From: Flavobacterium sp. HSC-32F16
GTDB lineage: Bacteria; Bacteroidota; Bacteroidia; Flavobacteriales; Flavobacteriaceae
Assembly (NCBI RefSeq): GCF_024171645.1
Contig: NZ_JALKAC010000003.1
Coordinates: forward strand, 186,001 to 250,000
Direction of reading: 5' to 3'
Length of the DNA: 64,000 nucleotides
Positions 1-9,624 of the stretch are shown one piece after another (position 1 is the first letter of the stretch; every line of letters begins with the position of its first letter). The notes under the pieces are model-generated. The model ran no database searches, was not told the DNA's origin, and was given only the letters and a program-made list of their open reading frames with translations. Both the position numbers and the translations under genes were made by a program.

Positions 1-854
1 CCTCCAACAAGCGCAACATTCGAAATTGTATGATGCGGACTTCTAAAAGGCCTTTGATTCATTAAACCAACTTCTTTTAATTTTCCGGCAACACTATGAA
101 TTTTAGTAGTTTCAAGTGCTTCACGCAGCGTCATGGGAGGTAAAATACTTGGAACTCGTTTTGCCAGCATTGTTTTTCCGGCTCCCGGCGGACCAATTAA
201 AATAATATTATGTCCTCCGGCTGCAGCAATTTCCATACAGCGTTTTATGCTTTCCTGTCCGCGAACGTCTGAAAAATCAAATTCAGGGAAATCCAGGTTT
301 TTATAGAATTCGGTGCGAGTATCGATCACAGTTGGCTGCAATGTTCCTTTTCCAGCAAAAAAATCGATTATTTCCTGCACATTAGAAACACCGTAAACAT
401 CTAAACCAGCCACAATTGCTGCTTCTTTTACGTTTTGAATTGGCAGAAAAAAACCTTTATATCCTTCTTCTTTTGCTTTTATGGCAATAGGCAATGCACC
501 GCGAATGGGCTGTAAACTTCCATCAAGAGAAAGTTCGCCCATAATAATATACTGCTCAATTTCCGGAGCTTTTATCTGGTCTGAACCAACTAAAATTCCC
601 ATTGCCAAAGTTAAATCATACGAAGAACCTTCTTTTCGAAGATCAGCCGGAGCCATATTGATTGTTATTTTTTTTCCGGGCAGACTGAAACCATTATTTT
701 TAAGTGCTGCAGCAATTCTGTAACTGCTTTCTTTTATTGCATTATCTGGAAGTCCAACTAAATGATAACCAATTCCTTTATCCATATGAACCTCAACTGT
801 AATTGTTGTGGCTTCAACCCCAAAAACAGCACTTCCGTAAACTTTTACTAACAT
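1..854 (-). CDS. YifB/ComM-family Mg chelatase-like AAA ATPase (5' part only)
   Basis: The reverse strand reads from an ATG at 854 to the window edge without a stop, so about 284 residues of a protein normally near 510 are present and the C-terminus is missing. The N-terminus starts MLVKVYGSAVFGVEA, typical of the family, followed by the LonB/ChlI-like N-domain. A Walker A motif GPPGAGKT lies near residue 220, followed by a RPFRSPHHTISN segment typical of ComM. The family member ComM is a branch-migration helicase used in natural transformation; that role here is inferred from family membership. Confidence 0.9.
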   Translation of the reverse strand, partial: MLVKVYGSAVFGVEATTITVEVHMDKGIGYHLVGLPDNAIKESSYRIAAALKNNGFSLPGKKITINMAPADLRKEGSSYDLTLAMGILVGSDQIKAPEIEQYIIMGELSLDGSLQPIRGALPIAIKAKEEGYKGFFLPIQNVKEAAIVAGLDVYGVSNVQEIIDFFAGKGTLQPTVIDTRTEFYKNLDFPEFDFSDVRGQESIKRCMEIAAAGGHNIILIGPPGAGKTMLAKRVPSILPPMTLREALETTKIHSVAGKLKEVGLMNQRPFRSPHHTISNVALVG

Positions 855-954
855 AAATTAATCTTAATTGAAAAAGTAAAAGTATTTAATTATGTAGAAA
901 AAAATACTATTTTTGTAAATATTTTATTACTTTTTAAAATTTAGATTTATAGTT

Positions 955-1653
955 ATGAAAGAAGTCGAAAAAATAAAAGATAAGCTTTCAAAAAAGGCAA
1001 CTGAATTTATTACTGGGGGATTTAAACCAACAAATTCAATGACAGAAAGTTGGATTGGAAGGGTTTATCTATATGATGAAAATGAAGAAATTCCTTCGGA
1101 TAGTAATGGAAATTTAATGTTTCCTTTGTTTCAATTATGCTTTAATCAATTACCTTTTACTCCAGAAATTTTAAAGGATACCAAAATTATTACAGTTTTT
1201 ATATCTCAAGATTTCCCAATAGATTTAACTCCAAATAAAAATAATTGGGTTTTACGTGAATATAAAAACTCAGATAATATCGTGTTTAAGAATTTAAAAA
1301 ATGATTCTTCATTTATAAAACCATTTCCTTTATCAAATAAATTTGTAGAAGAAGATTATCCCGTTTGGGAAGATTCAGAAATACCAGATGACGTATTTGA
1401 TAAAATTAATGAACTCGAAGATTCAGGAGAAATTGATTCTTATTACGATTTTTTCGAAAATATTGATGGACACAAAATTGGAGGCTATGCAAGTTATTGC
1501 CAATCTGGAATATATTTTGGTGAAGATTATGAGTTTGTTTTTCAAATCGCTTCTGATGAAAAGGCAAATCTTAACATAATTGATAGTGGTAATTTCTATT
1601 TCGCAAAAAATAGAAAAACTGGAGAATGGGTTTATTATATTGATTTTTATTAA
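955..1653 (+). CDS. DUF1963 (YwqG-like) family protein
   Basis: A 232-residue soluble acidic protein without signal peptide. The C-terminal half has the DUF1963 pattern: HKIGGYASYCQ near residues 175-185, then FQIASDE and a closing segment with YFAKNRKTGEW. The function of this family is unknown; members are widespread in bacteria and often sit alone, as here. It is divergent from the ComM-like gene, with about 100 bp between the starts. The start ATG follows an AT-rich leader with no clear Shine-Dalgarno, normal for Bacteroidota. Confidence 0.75.
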   Translation: MKEVEKIKDKLSKKATEFITGGFKPTNSMTESWIGRVYLYDENEEIPSDSNGNLMFPLFQLCFNQLPFTPEILKDTKIITVFISQDFPIDLTPNKNNWVLREYKNSDNIVFKNLKNDSSFIKPFPLSNKFVEEDYPVWEDSEIPDDVFDKINELEDSGEIDSYYDFFENIDGHKIGGYASYCQSGIYFGEDYEFVFQIASDEKANLNIIDSGNFYFAKNRKTGEWVYYIDFY

Positions 1654-1667
1654 ATTATAAAATCGGA

Positions 1668-2645
1668 TTAAACAAAACTTAATCCGATTTGTGTTTTAAT
1701 TTCTTCCACAATCTTACTTAAATCCAAGCTATTTTGATGAGACCAAAGTTTGCTTTCAATCTGGTTATTTCGAATACAATTTTGACATTCTATAATTTCA
1801 TGAGAATATCCTTTTCCTAAAGTCGGCAAACTGATCACAGCCTCCTTTTCTTCATTTATAAATAAAGAATATCCATCAGCGACAAACCAAGGTGCATTTA
1901 ATTCTATTCGTCCTTTTGTACCTCCAATAACCGCTTTCATATCCGATTCTGAAACAATAGATGCATGCAAAACCGATTGTGCCGACTCATATTGTAAAAT
2001 CATAGAAGTCTGCAAATCTATATCGTTTTTATGTTTAATGGCTTTTGCAATAATCTCTTTGGGATTTCCTAATAGAACATAGGATAAAAATAATGGATAA
2101 ACACCAATGTCAAAAAGTGCTCCACCTCCTAATTCTTTATCAAAAAGTCTTTTATTTTCAGTTTCACTTCCGTGAAAGGCAAAATCGGCTTTTATATAAT
2201 TTACGTTTCCAATTATTCCATTATTAATTTTCTCTAACACATCCTGAACCGACGGAATAAATCGTGTCCAGAAAGCTTCCATAAAAAACGTATTATGTTT
2301 TCGAGAAGCTTCAAACATACGTTCGGCATCTTTATGCGAAAGAGCAATTGGTTTTTCGCATAAAACATGTTTTCCATTTTCTAAAGCCTTTATAGAAAGT
2401 TCTGCATGCGAATCGTGCGGTGTTGCAATATATACGATATCTACTTCTGCATCTGCAAAAAGGGACTCATAAGAATTATAGGCTTTTGCAGCATTATATT
2501 GCTGTGCAAATTCTTCTGCTTTAGCAATATCCCGAGAAGCTGCGGCGGTTAATACGGCATCTTCAACTAATAATAGATCTGTTGCAAATTGATTGGCGAT
2601 GTTCCCTAAACCAATAATTCCCCATTTTATTTTTTGATTCTTCAT
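1668..2645 (-). CDS. Gfo/Idh/MocA family oxidoreductase
   Basis: A 325-residue NAD(P)-dependent dehydrogenase. An N-terminal Rossmann fold shows the GIIGLGNIANQFA glycine motif at residues 9-21. The family hallmark CEKPIALS near residue 96 supplies the catalytic-site lysine. The C-terminal alpha/beta domain has GGGALFDIGVYPL, as in trans-1,2-dihydrobenzene-1,2-diol dehydrogenase-like members. Substrates in the family are sugars, inositols or related cyclic polyols; the one here cannot be told from sequence. It converges with the DUF1963 gene (14 bp between stops) and stands alone. Confidence 0.88.
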   Translation of the reverse strand: MKNQKIKWGIIGLGNIANQFATDLLLVEDAVLTAAASRDIAKAEEFAQQYNAAKAYNSYESLFADAEVDIVYIATPHDSHAELSIKALENGKHVLCEKPIALSHKDAERMFEASRKHNTFFMEAFWTRFIPSVQDVLEKINNGIIGNVNYIKADFAFHGSETENKRLFDKELGGGALFDIGVYPLFLSYVLLGNPKEIIAKAIKHKNDIDLQTSMILQYESAQSVLHASIVSESDMKAVIGGTKGRIELNAPWFVADGYSLFINEEKEAVISLPTLGKGYSHEIIECQNCIRNNQIESKLWSHQNSLDLSKIVEEIKTQIGLSFV

Positions 2646-2962
2646 TCTTATATTTTAATTATAAAAAATGTTAAAAACACTAAATATACTTTACCAATTA
2701 AAGATAATTAGATGTTTTTAAATAACAAACAACAAGTTTAACTCAAAAAAGTGTATTAAAAAAATAGGAAAATTATACAATTTGCAAAATAAGAGAAAAA
2801 AAATGCTGCTAAAATGTAAATTTTAAGTCTGTTTTAACAAATAGACTCAAATTTAAGGGGGTTAAATTTTAAAATTAACAAAAATAAAGGATTAGACTCT
2901 ATTTTTTTAGGGGGTATTAAATCATTTTATACTTTTATCAAAAATTTTAAAACTAAATAACT
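2646..2962. other. Intergenic leader of the ammonium channel gene
   Basis: No gene is seen in these 317 bases. The region is very AT-rich and separates two divergent genes. It contains two G-run motifs in AT-rich context, TTTAAGGGGGTTAAA at about 2850-2870 and TTTTAGGGGGTATTAAA at about 2905-2925, which could be regulator sites for amt. No canonical sigma-54 site (GG-N10-GC) was recognised. Confidence 0.35.
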
Positions 2963-4279
2963 ATGCGAAAAATTATTTTAAGTGTGATTCTTATCACTAT
3001 TTTGGTACTAACCTTTATATCAAATTTCATCATCGCCGATAACCCAATTCCGGCAGAAGCTGTAAAGTTTGATACCGGAGATACAGCCTGGATGATCGTT
3101 GCAACTGCTTTTGTATTGTTAATGACTCCAGGATTAGGATTTTTCTACGGAGGAATGGTAGGTAAGAAAAACGTTATCAGTACTATGCTTCAAAGTTTTA
3201 TGGCAATGGTAATTGTTACAATTTTATGGGTTGTTGTTGCTTTCGGATTAGCTTTTGGTCCTACAATTGGAGGAATCATTGGAAATCCATCTACTAATTT
3301 ATTCTTTGAAGGAGTGGGAACCAACACTGCTTGGAGCCTTGCACCGACGATTCCATTTATGTTATTCGCGTTATTTCAGGCCAAATTTGCCATCATTACT
3401 CCTGCTTTAATTACAGGTGCTTTTGCAGAACGTGTGCGTTTCTGGGCTTATTTGTTATTCATGGTTTTATTTATATTATTGATATATGCTCCATTAGCCC
3501 ACATGACTTGGCATCCTGATGGAGTTTTCTTTAAAATGGGAGTTCTTGACTTCGCTGGTGGAACTGTAGTACACATGAGCGCTGGATGGGCTGCATTGGC
3601 CGGAGCAATTTTCTTAGGAAAAAGAAAAATTCAAAAAGTTAACCCTGCGAGAATTACTTATGTATTACTTGGAACAGGTTTACTTTGGTTCGGATGGTTT
3701 GGTTTCAATGCAGGATCTGCATTAGGAGCAAATGGTTTAGCTGTACAAGCTTTGGGAACAACTACTGTTGCTGCGGCTGCGGCTGCAATGGCCTGGGTTT
3801 TCCTTGACAAAATTTTGGGTCATAAATTATCTGCACTTGGCGCTTGTATCGGAGCTGTTGTAGGTTTAGTTGCAATAACTCCTGCTGCCGGTTTCGTAAG
3901 TATTCCTCACGCTATCTTCATTGGTTTATTCTCTGCAATTGTAAGTAACTTGGTAGTAAGCAAATTTCCTAAAGGAAAAATTGATGATGCTCTGGATGTA
4001 TTTGCTTGTCATGGTGTTGGTGGTATGGTAGGGATGTTATTAACTGGAGTTTTCGCTTCAAAAGCTATTAACCCTGCTGTTGGAGATAACCAAGGTTTAA
4101 TTTTTGGAACTCCAACTTTATTCATCAATCAGTTAACTGCTTTAGTTATTGTATCCATCTTTGCTTTTGCAGCTTCTTATGCTTTATTCTTTATCGTAAA
4201 TAAAATTACTCCTCTACGAGTTACAGAAGAAAAAGAAGAGTTAGGACTTGACATTTCTCAACACGGAGAGTTCTTATAA
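2963..4279 (+). CDS. amt: Ammonium transporter (Amt/Rh family)
   Basis: A 438-residue inner-membrane channel for NH4+/NH3. An N-terminal hydrophobic segment is followed by the Amt signature TPGLGFFYGG at about residue 55, and about 11 membrane helices can be counted. The twin pore histidines are in VVHMSAGWAALAG (near 196) and FACHGVGGMVG (near 350). No GlnB/PII gene is adjacent, unlike the common amtB-glnK pairing, so control by PII would have to come from elsewhere. The gene is monocistronic: it has its own long leader and a strong terminator directly downstream. Confidence 0.95.
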   Translation: MRKIILSVILITILVLTFISNFIIADNPIPAEAVKFDTGDTAWMIVATAFVLLMTPGLGFFYGGMVGKKNVISTMLQSFMAMVIVTILWVVVAFGLAFGPTIGGIIGNPSTNLFFEGVGTNTAWSLAPTIPFMLFALFQAKFAIITPALITGAFAERVRFWAYLLFMVLFILLIYAPLAHMTWHPDGVFFKMGVLDFAGGTVVHMSAGWAALAGAIFLGKRKIQKVNPARITYVLLGTGLLWFGWFGFNAGSALGANGLAVQALGTTTVAAAAAAMAWVFLDKILGHKLSALGACIGAVVGLVAITPAAGFVSIPHAIFIGLFSAIVSNLVVSKFPKGKIDDALDVFACHGVGGMVGMLLTGVFASKAINPAVGDNQGLIFGTPTLFINQLTALVIVSIFAFAASYALFFIVNKITPLRVTEEKEELGLDISQHGEFL

Positions 4280-4314
4280 AAATTAATTTTCCCTTTTTCC
4301 CTTAAATAAAAAAG

Positions 4315-4344
4315 CACTCTAAGTTTAACTTAGAGTGTTTTTTG
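4315..4344 (+). terminator. Intrinsic terminator of amt
   Basis: Arms CACTCTAAG and CTTAGAGTG form a stem with a short TTTAA-type loop, followed by a T-run. It lies 35 bp after the amt stop and is flanked by A and T tracts, so it may also end transcription from the opposite strand. Confidence 0.85.
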
Positions 4345-4380
4345 CTTTGAATTAAAATCAAACCTTATTTATTATTTTGA

Positions 4381-4605
4381 TTAAAGTGAAAGGGAACCAA
4401 TGAATGAGAAAAAATACCCAAGACCTAATATGCATAATAAGATAATTATTATCCAGGATTTAAAAATTTCAGCCTTTGTAATCGATTCATCATCTCCTTT
4501 TTCCCTACGAGTCTTCGCATTATCGCTGCTAGCTAAATACCATAAAAACGCAGCTAAAACAAATGCCCCACTTATTATTAAATCTAAAAAAACAGAAAAT
4601 TTCAT
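4381..4605 (-). CDS. Small two-helix membrane protein
   Basis: A 74-residue protein with two predicted membrane helices (about 5-23 and 49-70) separated by a charged loop containing DNAKTRREKGDDES. No known family was recognised. It ends 3 bp from the DsbD-like gene start region and is co-directional with it, so it is probably the last gene of the tilS-dsbD operon. Alternatively it may be a non-functional ORF, but the regular hydrophobic pattern and placement favour a real gene. Confidence 0.6.
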   Translation of the reverse strand: MKFSVFLDLIISGAFVLAAFLWYLASSDNAKTRREKGDDESITKAEIFKSWIIIILLCILGLGYFFSFIGSLSL

Positions 4606-4608
4606 TTT

Positions 4609-6693
4609 TTATTTAAAATTCGAAATTCCTTCTTTTAGCCATTTTAAATATTCATCAGCACTTACATAACTAATTGTTGGTTTAGAAGTATGTAGATTAT
4701 TTCCTTCTAAGTCTGTAATAACATATAAAGGCTGTGTATTGGTTTTATATTTGGAAATCATGAAATCTGTCCATTTATCACCAACTGTAATGATTTTATC
4801 TCCTGATTCTGTAACAAATTGTTCTTCTTTAGGAAGATCACGTTTATCATCAACATAAAGAGAAATCAAAACCACATCATTCTTTAGAATTGGTAAAATC
4901 GCTGGTTCAGACCAAACATTGTTTTCCATTTTTCTACAGTTTACGCAGGCGTAACCTGTAAAATCAAGCATAATAGGTTTCTTGATTTCTTTAGCGTAAG
5001 CTAATCCGTCTTCGTAATCGTGAAAAACCATAATTCCATGCGGGCCTAATTCAGCGCCTTCCGGAAGTCCTTTTATGGATTCTGAAGAAACAGCACCATT
5101 ACCAGAGCCACCTACTCCAAACGGACTTTCGCTGTATTGCGGCGGCGGCGGAAATGCGCTGATTAATTTCAACGGCGCTCCCCAAAGTCCAGGAATTAAA
5201 TACATTGTAAACACTAAAGTAAGCAATCCTAAATACAATCTGCCAACCGAAATATGATGAGTTGGACTATCATGCGGCAATGTAATTTTTCCGAATAAAT
5301 ATAAAGTCAAAGCACCAAAAATAGCAATCCAGATTGCGATAAAAACCTCTCTTTCTAAGAAATGTAATTGAAGAACTAAATCAGCATTAGATAAAAATTT
5401 AAATGCCAAAGCTAATTCTAAAAACCCTAAAACCACTTTTACGGTATTTAACCATCCGCCAGATTTTGGCAATGAATTTAACCAGCCCGGGAACATGGCA
5501 AATAACATAAACGGAAGTGCTAATGCTAATGAAAAACCAAGCATTCCAACTACCGGAGCAATTCCTCCGTTTGAAGCCGCTTCAACCAATAAAGTTCCAA
5601 CAATTGGTCCTGTACAGGAAAATGATACAATTGCCAAAGCCAAAGCCATAAATAATATTCCTATTAATCCGCCTTTATCAGCCTGCTGATCAGCTTTATT
5701 TGCCCATGAATTTGGAAGCATAATTTCAAAAGCACCCAAAAATGAAGTAGCAAAAATGATTAAGATTACAAAGAAAATCAAGTTAAACCAAACATCTGTA
5801 GACAATGCATTTAAGGCATCGGCACCAAATACTTTAGTAACAATAAGACCTAAAATCACATAAATTGCAATGATGGAAAGCCCGTAAATAACAGCATTTC
5901 TAATTCCTTTTGCACGGCTTTTACTTTGTTTCGTAAAGAAACTAACCGTCATAGGAATCATTGGGAAAACGCAAGGAGTCAACAAAGCTGCAAATCCAGA
6001 TAAAAATGCAATAAAAAAGATCGACCACAAACTTCTTGCAGGTGCAGGAGCCGGAACATCTTCTTTAACTTCATTTTCAGCTTTTACGGATTGATCTTTA
6101 GTTCCTGCTGTTTCTTTTTTAAGAGTATCAACTGCTAAACCAGCCGTTTTTGTTTCGTCTAATTTCGCTTCTGTTATAACCGGAACTTCATCTATTTTGA
6201 AAGTTGAAGGAACAGAAATCGAAAATTTCTTGCTTGAATTGATACAAACTTCTTTACAAACCTGAAAATCAAAATCAACATCAACCGTTTTTAGATTCGG
6301 GTTTATAATTTTTATTTCCTGTTCGATATGCGCTTTTCCTTCAAAAAAGGTTTCATCTACACCAAAGACATCGTTGTAGGCTGTTTTTGTTTTTCCTTCT
6401 TTGGCTTTTCCAACCAATTCGTAATTCCCTTTTTGATTTTTAAATAAAATTTCCAGCGCAAGTGGTCCGCCTTCGGGTGTAAATTGCGAATACATGTGCC
6501 AGTCTTTTTCAATCGTCCCATCGAAAATTAAGACTGCGTTTTTCCCTTTTTTTTCAATTTTAGAAGTCCATTTTACCGGCTCTAAAATTTGGGAATTTCC
6601 TGCCAGAGTAAAAAAGAATAAAAGTAAAAAGGCGGTTATTTTATTCCAGATACTTCTTGTGAGTATCACTTGATGGTTTCGATTAATATTCAT
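4609..6693 (-). CDS. dsbD: DsbD-like thiol:disulfide interchange protein
   Basis: A 694-residue protein that moves electrons from cytoplasmic thioredoxin across the inner membrane to periplasmic thiol proteins. Visible in order are a signal peptide, an alpha-type periplasmic domain (about 35-165) with cysteines in FQVCKEVC, a central eight-helix region (about 225-500) with the conserved cysteines TPCVFPMIPMT and SFSCTGPIVG, and a C-terminal thioredoxin domain with CVNC in GYACVNCRKME near 585. All redox cysteines expected of DsbD are present. The start overlaps the tilS stop by one base, so the two genes are translationally coupled. Confidence 0.92.
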   Translation of the reverse strand: MNINRNHQVILTRSIWNKITAFLLLFFFTLAGNSQILEPVKWTSKIEKKGKNAVLIFDGTIEKDWHMYSQFTPEGGPLALEILFKNQKGNYELVGKAKEGKTKTAYNDVFGVDETFFEGKAHIEQEIKIINPNLKTVDVDFDFQVCKEVCINSSKKFSISVPSTFKIDEVPVITEAKLDETKTAGLAVDTLKKETAGTKDQSVKAENEVKEDVPAPAPARSLWSIFFIAFLSGFAALLTPCVFPMIPMTVSFFTKQSKSRAKGIRNAVIYGLSIIAIYVILGLIVTKVFGADALNALSTDVWFNLIFFVILIIFATSFLGAFEIMLPNSWANKADQQADKGGLIGILFMALALAIVSFSCTGPIVGTLLVEAASNGGIAPVVGMLGFSLALALPFMLFAMFPGWLNSLPKSGGWLNTVKVVLGFLELALAFKFLSNADLVLQLHFLEREVFIAIWIAIFGALTLYLFGKITLPHDSPTHHISVGRLYLGLLTLVFTMYLIPGLWGAPLKLISAFPPPPQYSESPFGVGGSGNGAVSSESIKGLPEGAELGPHGIMVFHDYEDGLAYAKEIKKPIMLDFTGYACVNCRKMENNVWSEPAILPILKNDVVLISLYVDDKRDLPKEEQFVTESGDKIITVGDKWTDFMISKYKTNTQPLYVITDLEGNNLHTSKPTISYVSADEYLKWLKEGISNFK

Positions 6694-8003
6694 TATTGCA
6701 ATTCTATTTTAAGTATTTTATTTGTGGTATTTTTAATTCTAAAACGTTCGTCCTGCCTTATCCCAACAACCCAGACTATTTGATTATCAGATGATAAAAT
6801 CCATGTTTTTTCTTTTTCGATCAATGATAGTTTTTCATCTTTAAAAAGTTTGCTCACTTTTTTAGATTTCCCATTCATTCCAAAAGGCTGAAAAACATCC
6901 CCTTCATTCCATTTACGTAAAATCAAAGGAAACCGGATTTTTTCGGCGTCCACAAATATAGCTCTATTTGAATCTATAGTTATGTGACCTACGTTACAAA
7001 GTGTCATTTTTAAGGGAAAATTAACTTCTGTATCGTTTTCATGAATTTGAAATTCTTCTTTTTCTGATGTTTCTGAAACTGGGCTCAAAATCAAAATTTC
7101 CCGATTCTTTAACAATCTGAATTCTTCCGAAAAAATTTGTTTTCCTGATTGACCTTCAACCAATTCATAAATATCTTTCCATGCCGAAAAACCAAACTCA
7201 TTCAGCCATTGATACAAATAGGATTTATAGTTGGGAAGTTTTTTAAGCTGATTTAAATCGAAATGAATATCATCTCCGGCTTCTTTCGCCACCTGCTGAT
7301 AAATCATAATTGACGCGTCTTCAACCATTTCTTTTGATTCCTGAAGATAGGATTGCGTTTTTTGAAAAGCAGTCAAAAAATTCGGATTGATTTCTTTTAA
7401 AATCGGAACTAAATTGTGGCGAATTTTATTTCGCAGATATTTGTTAGAGGCATTACTGCTGTCTTCGCGCCATTCGATTTTATTATCTTCGGCATATTTC
7501 AAAATTTCTTCTCTTGAAAATGGCAAAAGCGGCCGAATAATTTTATCGTTTTCTTCTGGAATTCCTGTTAAACCGTCTAATCCGGTTCCGCGGGTTAAAT
7601 TAATGATAAAGGTTTCTAAGTTATCATCTGCATGATGCGCCGTTAAAATGTAATCGAAGTTTTTTTCTTCTAAAAGTTCGTAAAACCAACTGTAACGAAG
7701 TTCCCTTGCCGCAACCTGGGTTGATAATTTATAGTCTTTTGCGAAAGCTTCGGTATCAAATTGTGTTATAAAAACGGGAATATTATTTTTATCGCAATAC
7801 TCCTGAATAAAATTCTGATCTCCAAAACTTTCTAAACCGCGAAGCTGGAAATTGCAATGTAAAACAGCAATTTCATATGGTAATTGTTTTAGCAAATGCA
7901 GTAAAACCATACTATCTAAGCCCCCGCTAACAGCAAGAAAAAGCTTTTTCTGGGCTAAAAATGGAAATCTGGACGTAATATGGTTTTCGAATTTTGAAAG
8001 CAT
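6693..8003 (-). CDS. tilS: tRNA(Ile)-lysidine synthetase
   Basis: A 436-residue cytoplasmic enzyme that converts C34 of tRNA-Ile(CAU) to lysidine using ATP and lysine. The N-type ATP pyrophosphatase P-loop SGGLDSM is at residues 26-32, with the following LTAHHADDNLETFIINLTRG block near 120-140. A C-terminal TilS_C region ends in the WVVGIRQDERFRI pattern. Length is typical. It is the first gene of the operon with the DsbD-like gene. Confidence 0.95.
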   Translation of the reverse strand: MLSKFENHITSRFPFLAQKKLFLAVSGGLDSMVLLHLLKQLPYEIAVLHCNFQLRGLESFGDQNFIQEYCDKNNIPVFITQFDTEAFAKDYKLSTQVAARELRYSWFYELLEEKNFDYILTAHHADDNLETFIINLTRGTGLDGLTGIPEENDKIIRPLLPFSREEILKYAEDNKIEWREDSSNASNKYLRNKIRHNLVPILKEINPNFLTAFQKTQSYLQESKEMVEDASIMIYQQVAKEAGDDIHFDLNQLKKLPNYKSYLYQWLNEFGFSAWKDIYELVEGQSGKQIFSEEFRLLKNREILILSPVSETSEKEEFQIHENDTEVNFPLKMTLCNVGHITIDSNRAIFVDAEKIRFPLILRKWNEGDVFQPFGMNGKSKKVSKLFKDEKLSLIEKEKTWILSSDNQIVWVVGIRQDERFRIKNTTNKILKIELQ

Positions 8004-8076
8004 CTGATAAAAGTAACAAATTAAATTTTATCTATTTTTAAATGAAATGTTAAGCAATGTTTTTTTTGTTTGCCAT

Positions 8077-8197
8077 GAATTACACTTTTACGAATTATTT
8101 TTAAAATCATTTTAATACTTTGAGCTGTGGCTATATTTTTCACCTCAAATTGAAGAAAAAAATTAATGGAAATTAGTGTAATTCGCGGCAAACCTTT
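8077..8197. repeat. Dispersed imperfect palindrome (GCCA..GAATTACAC family)
   Basis: The segment opens with TGCCATGAATTACAC and closes with GTGTAATTCGCGGCA, so its ends are inverted copies. Related sequences occur at 20210-20300, 31725-31820 and 38870-39010. No ORF of note is present. It is a non-coding intergenic repeat typical of Flavobacterium. Confidence 0.6.
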
Positions 8198-9484
8198 TTA
8201 CTGTAAAACCTCGTGCATTGCCTTAGCTTTCAATAAACATTCTTCGTATTCTTTTTCTGGGATTGAAAGTGATGTTATAGCGCTCCCAACAGAAAACGAG
8301 ACGTATTTTTTATCCTGATTGTATAATATACTGCGAATTACGACATTGAAATCAAAATCACCTTCGGGCGTAAAATATCCTACGGCGCCACTGTATAAAC
8401 CTCTTTTGGTTTCTTCCAGATTTTCGATGATTTTCATAACCGAAATCTTTGGCGCACCCGTCATACTTCCCATTGGAAAAGTTGTTTTTAAAACATCGAT
8501 GAGCGAATATTGAGCATCTAATTTTGATGTAATGGTCGAAATCATTTGATGAACCTGCAGAAAAGAATAGATTTTGCAAAGTTCTGTAACTTCAACTGAA
8601 CCTTTTTGTGCGGTATGTGATAAATCATTCCGAACTAAATCTGTAATCATGATATTCTCAGCACGCTCTTTTGTATCAGATTCTAAATATTCTTTTGATT
8701 TTTGATCTTCCTCTGGATCTAAAAAACGTTTGGATGTTCCTTTTATGGGCTGCGAAATAATTTTATCTTCTATTTTTTTTAAATAACGTTCCGGAGAAGC
8801 CGATAACAAATATTGCTTGTGATTTTTAAAGAAAATAGAAAACGGAGCTTGTGAAATCTCATTCAGCTTCTTAAATTTTTCCAGCGGATTAATCTCGGCA
8901 TTTTCAGCAAAAAATTCCATACAGAAGTTGGCTTCGTACATATCTCCTATATGAATATGTTCCAGCATTTTATTTACTTTTTGTATATATAAATCTCTAG
9001 AAATACGTTGTTCAATCTTTATAGATTCTGCACTTTCGACTTTCAACTTGTGACTTTTGACTATTTCAATAAAATCATCTTCCATTTCATCATCACAAAG
9101 CAATAAATACTGAATTTCAAGCTGATTCCCTTTTAAGGCAAATATTTTTTTTGGCTGGAAGAAGAATAAATCCGGAAAATCCAATCCGTCAAAATTATTT
9201 GATTTTAAATCTTCAACATCATTTTTTAAATCATAAGATAAGTAACCAAACAACCAGTCTTTAGTAGTTTGCTGATATTGTTTTAGATCTTCAAAAGCAT
9301 TCTGAAAATCGGTTTTTAAAGACGTAAAAGCATCAACAGCGAGCAAAAAATCAAAACTTGAATATTCCTGCGGATAGGAATTACTGTCTAAAAAAATGAC
9401 TTCTCGAAATTGCTGTGCCCAGTTTAAAAGCTGTTGTTTAAACTGCTCCGGATTGGAAATAGGTTTGGTAATAGAAACTCTCAA
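8198..9484 (-). CDS. pabB: Aminodeoxychorismate synthase component I (PabB-type)
   Basis: A 428-residue chorismate-using enzyme of folate synthesis. The C-terminal chorismate-binding domain carries SASPERYL, PIKGTSKR, ENIMITDLVRNDLS and PMGSMTGAPKI. The lysine in PIKGT marks the PabB group; anthranilate synthase TrpE usually has PIAGT. The N-terminal part is shorter and weaker than in TrpE. No glutamine amidotransferase (PabA) or lyase (PabC) gene is adjacent. The gene appears monocistronic. Confidence 0.87.
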   Translation of the reverse strand: MRVSITKPISNPEQFKQQLLNWAQQFREVIFLDSNSYPQEYSSFDFLLAVDAFTSLKTDFQNAFEDLKQYQQTTKDWLFGYLSYDLKNDVEDLKSNNFDGLDFPDLFFFQPKKIFALKGNQLEIQYLLLCDDEMEDDFIEIVKSHKLKVESAESIKIEQRISRDLYIQKVNKMLEHIHIGDMYEANFCMEFFAENAEINPLEKFKKLNEISQAPFSIFFKNHKQYLLSASPERYLKKIEDKIISQPIKGTSKRFLDPEEDQKSKEYLESDTKERAENIMITDLVRNDLSHTAQKGSVEVTELCKIYSFLQVHQMISTITSKLDAQYSLIDVLKTTFPMGSMTGAPKISVMKIIENLEETKRGLYSGAVGYFTPEGDFDFNVVIRSILYNQDKKYVSFSVGSAITSLSIPEKEYEECLLKAKAMHEVLQ

Positions 9485-9624
9485 AAATGAATAGATTTTT
9501 AAATTACAAAATTACAACAAAAAAAATCTAATGTTTAAAAATTCTTGGCACGCTTTTTAATACTTCGAACTTGTATTAATACACGTGCATTTAACAATCA
9601 AAAACTTAACAATTTAAAACTTTT

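Noticed and set aside
481..723. Plus-strand 80-residue ORF in the ComM-like gene
   Set aside because: It is a shadow of the minus-strand ATPase reading frame, which has clear motifs.
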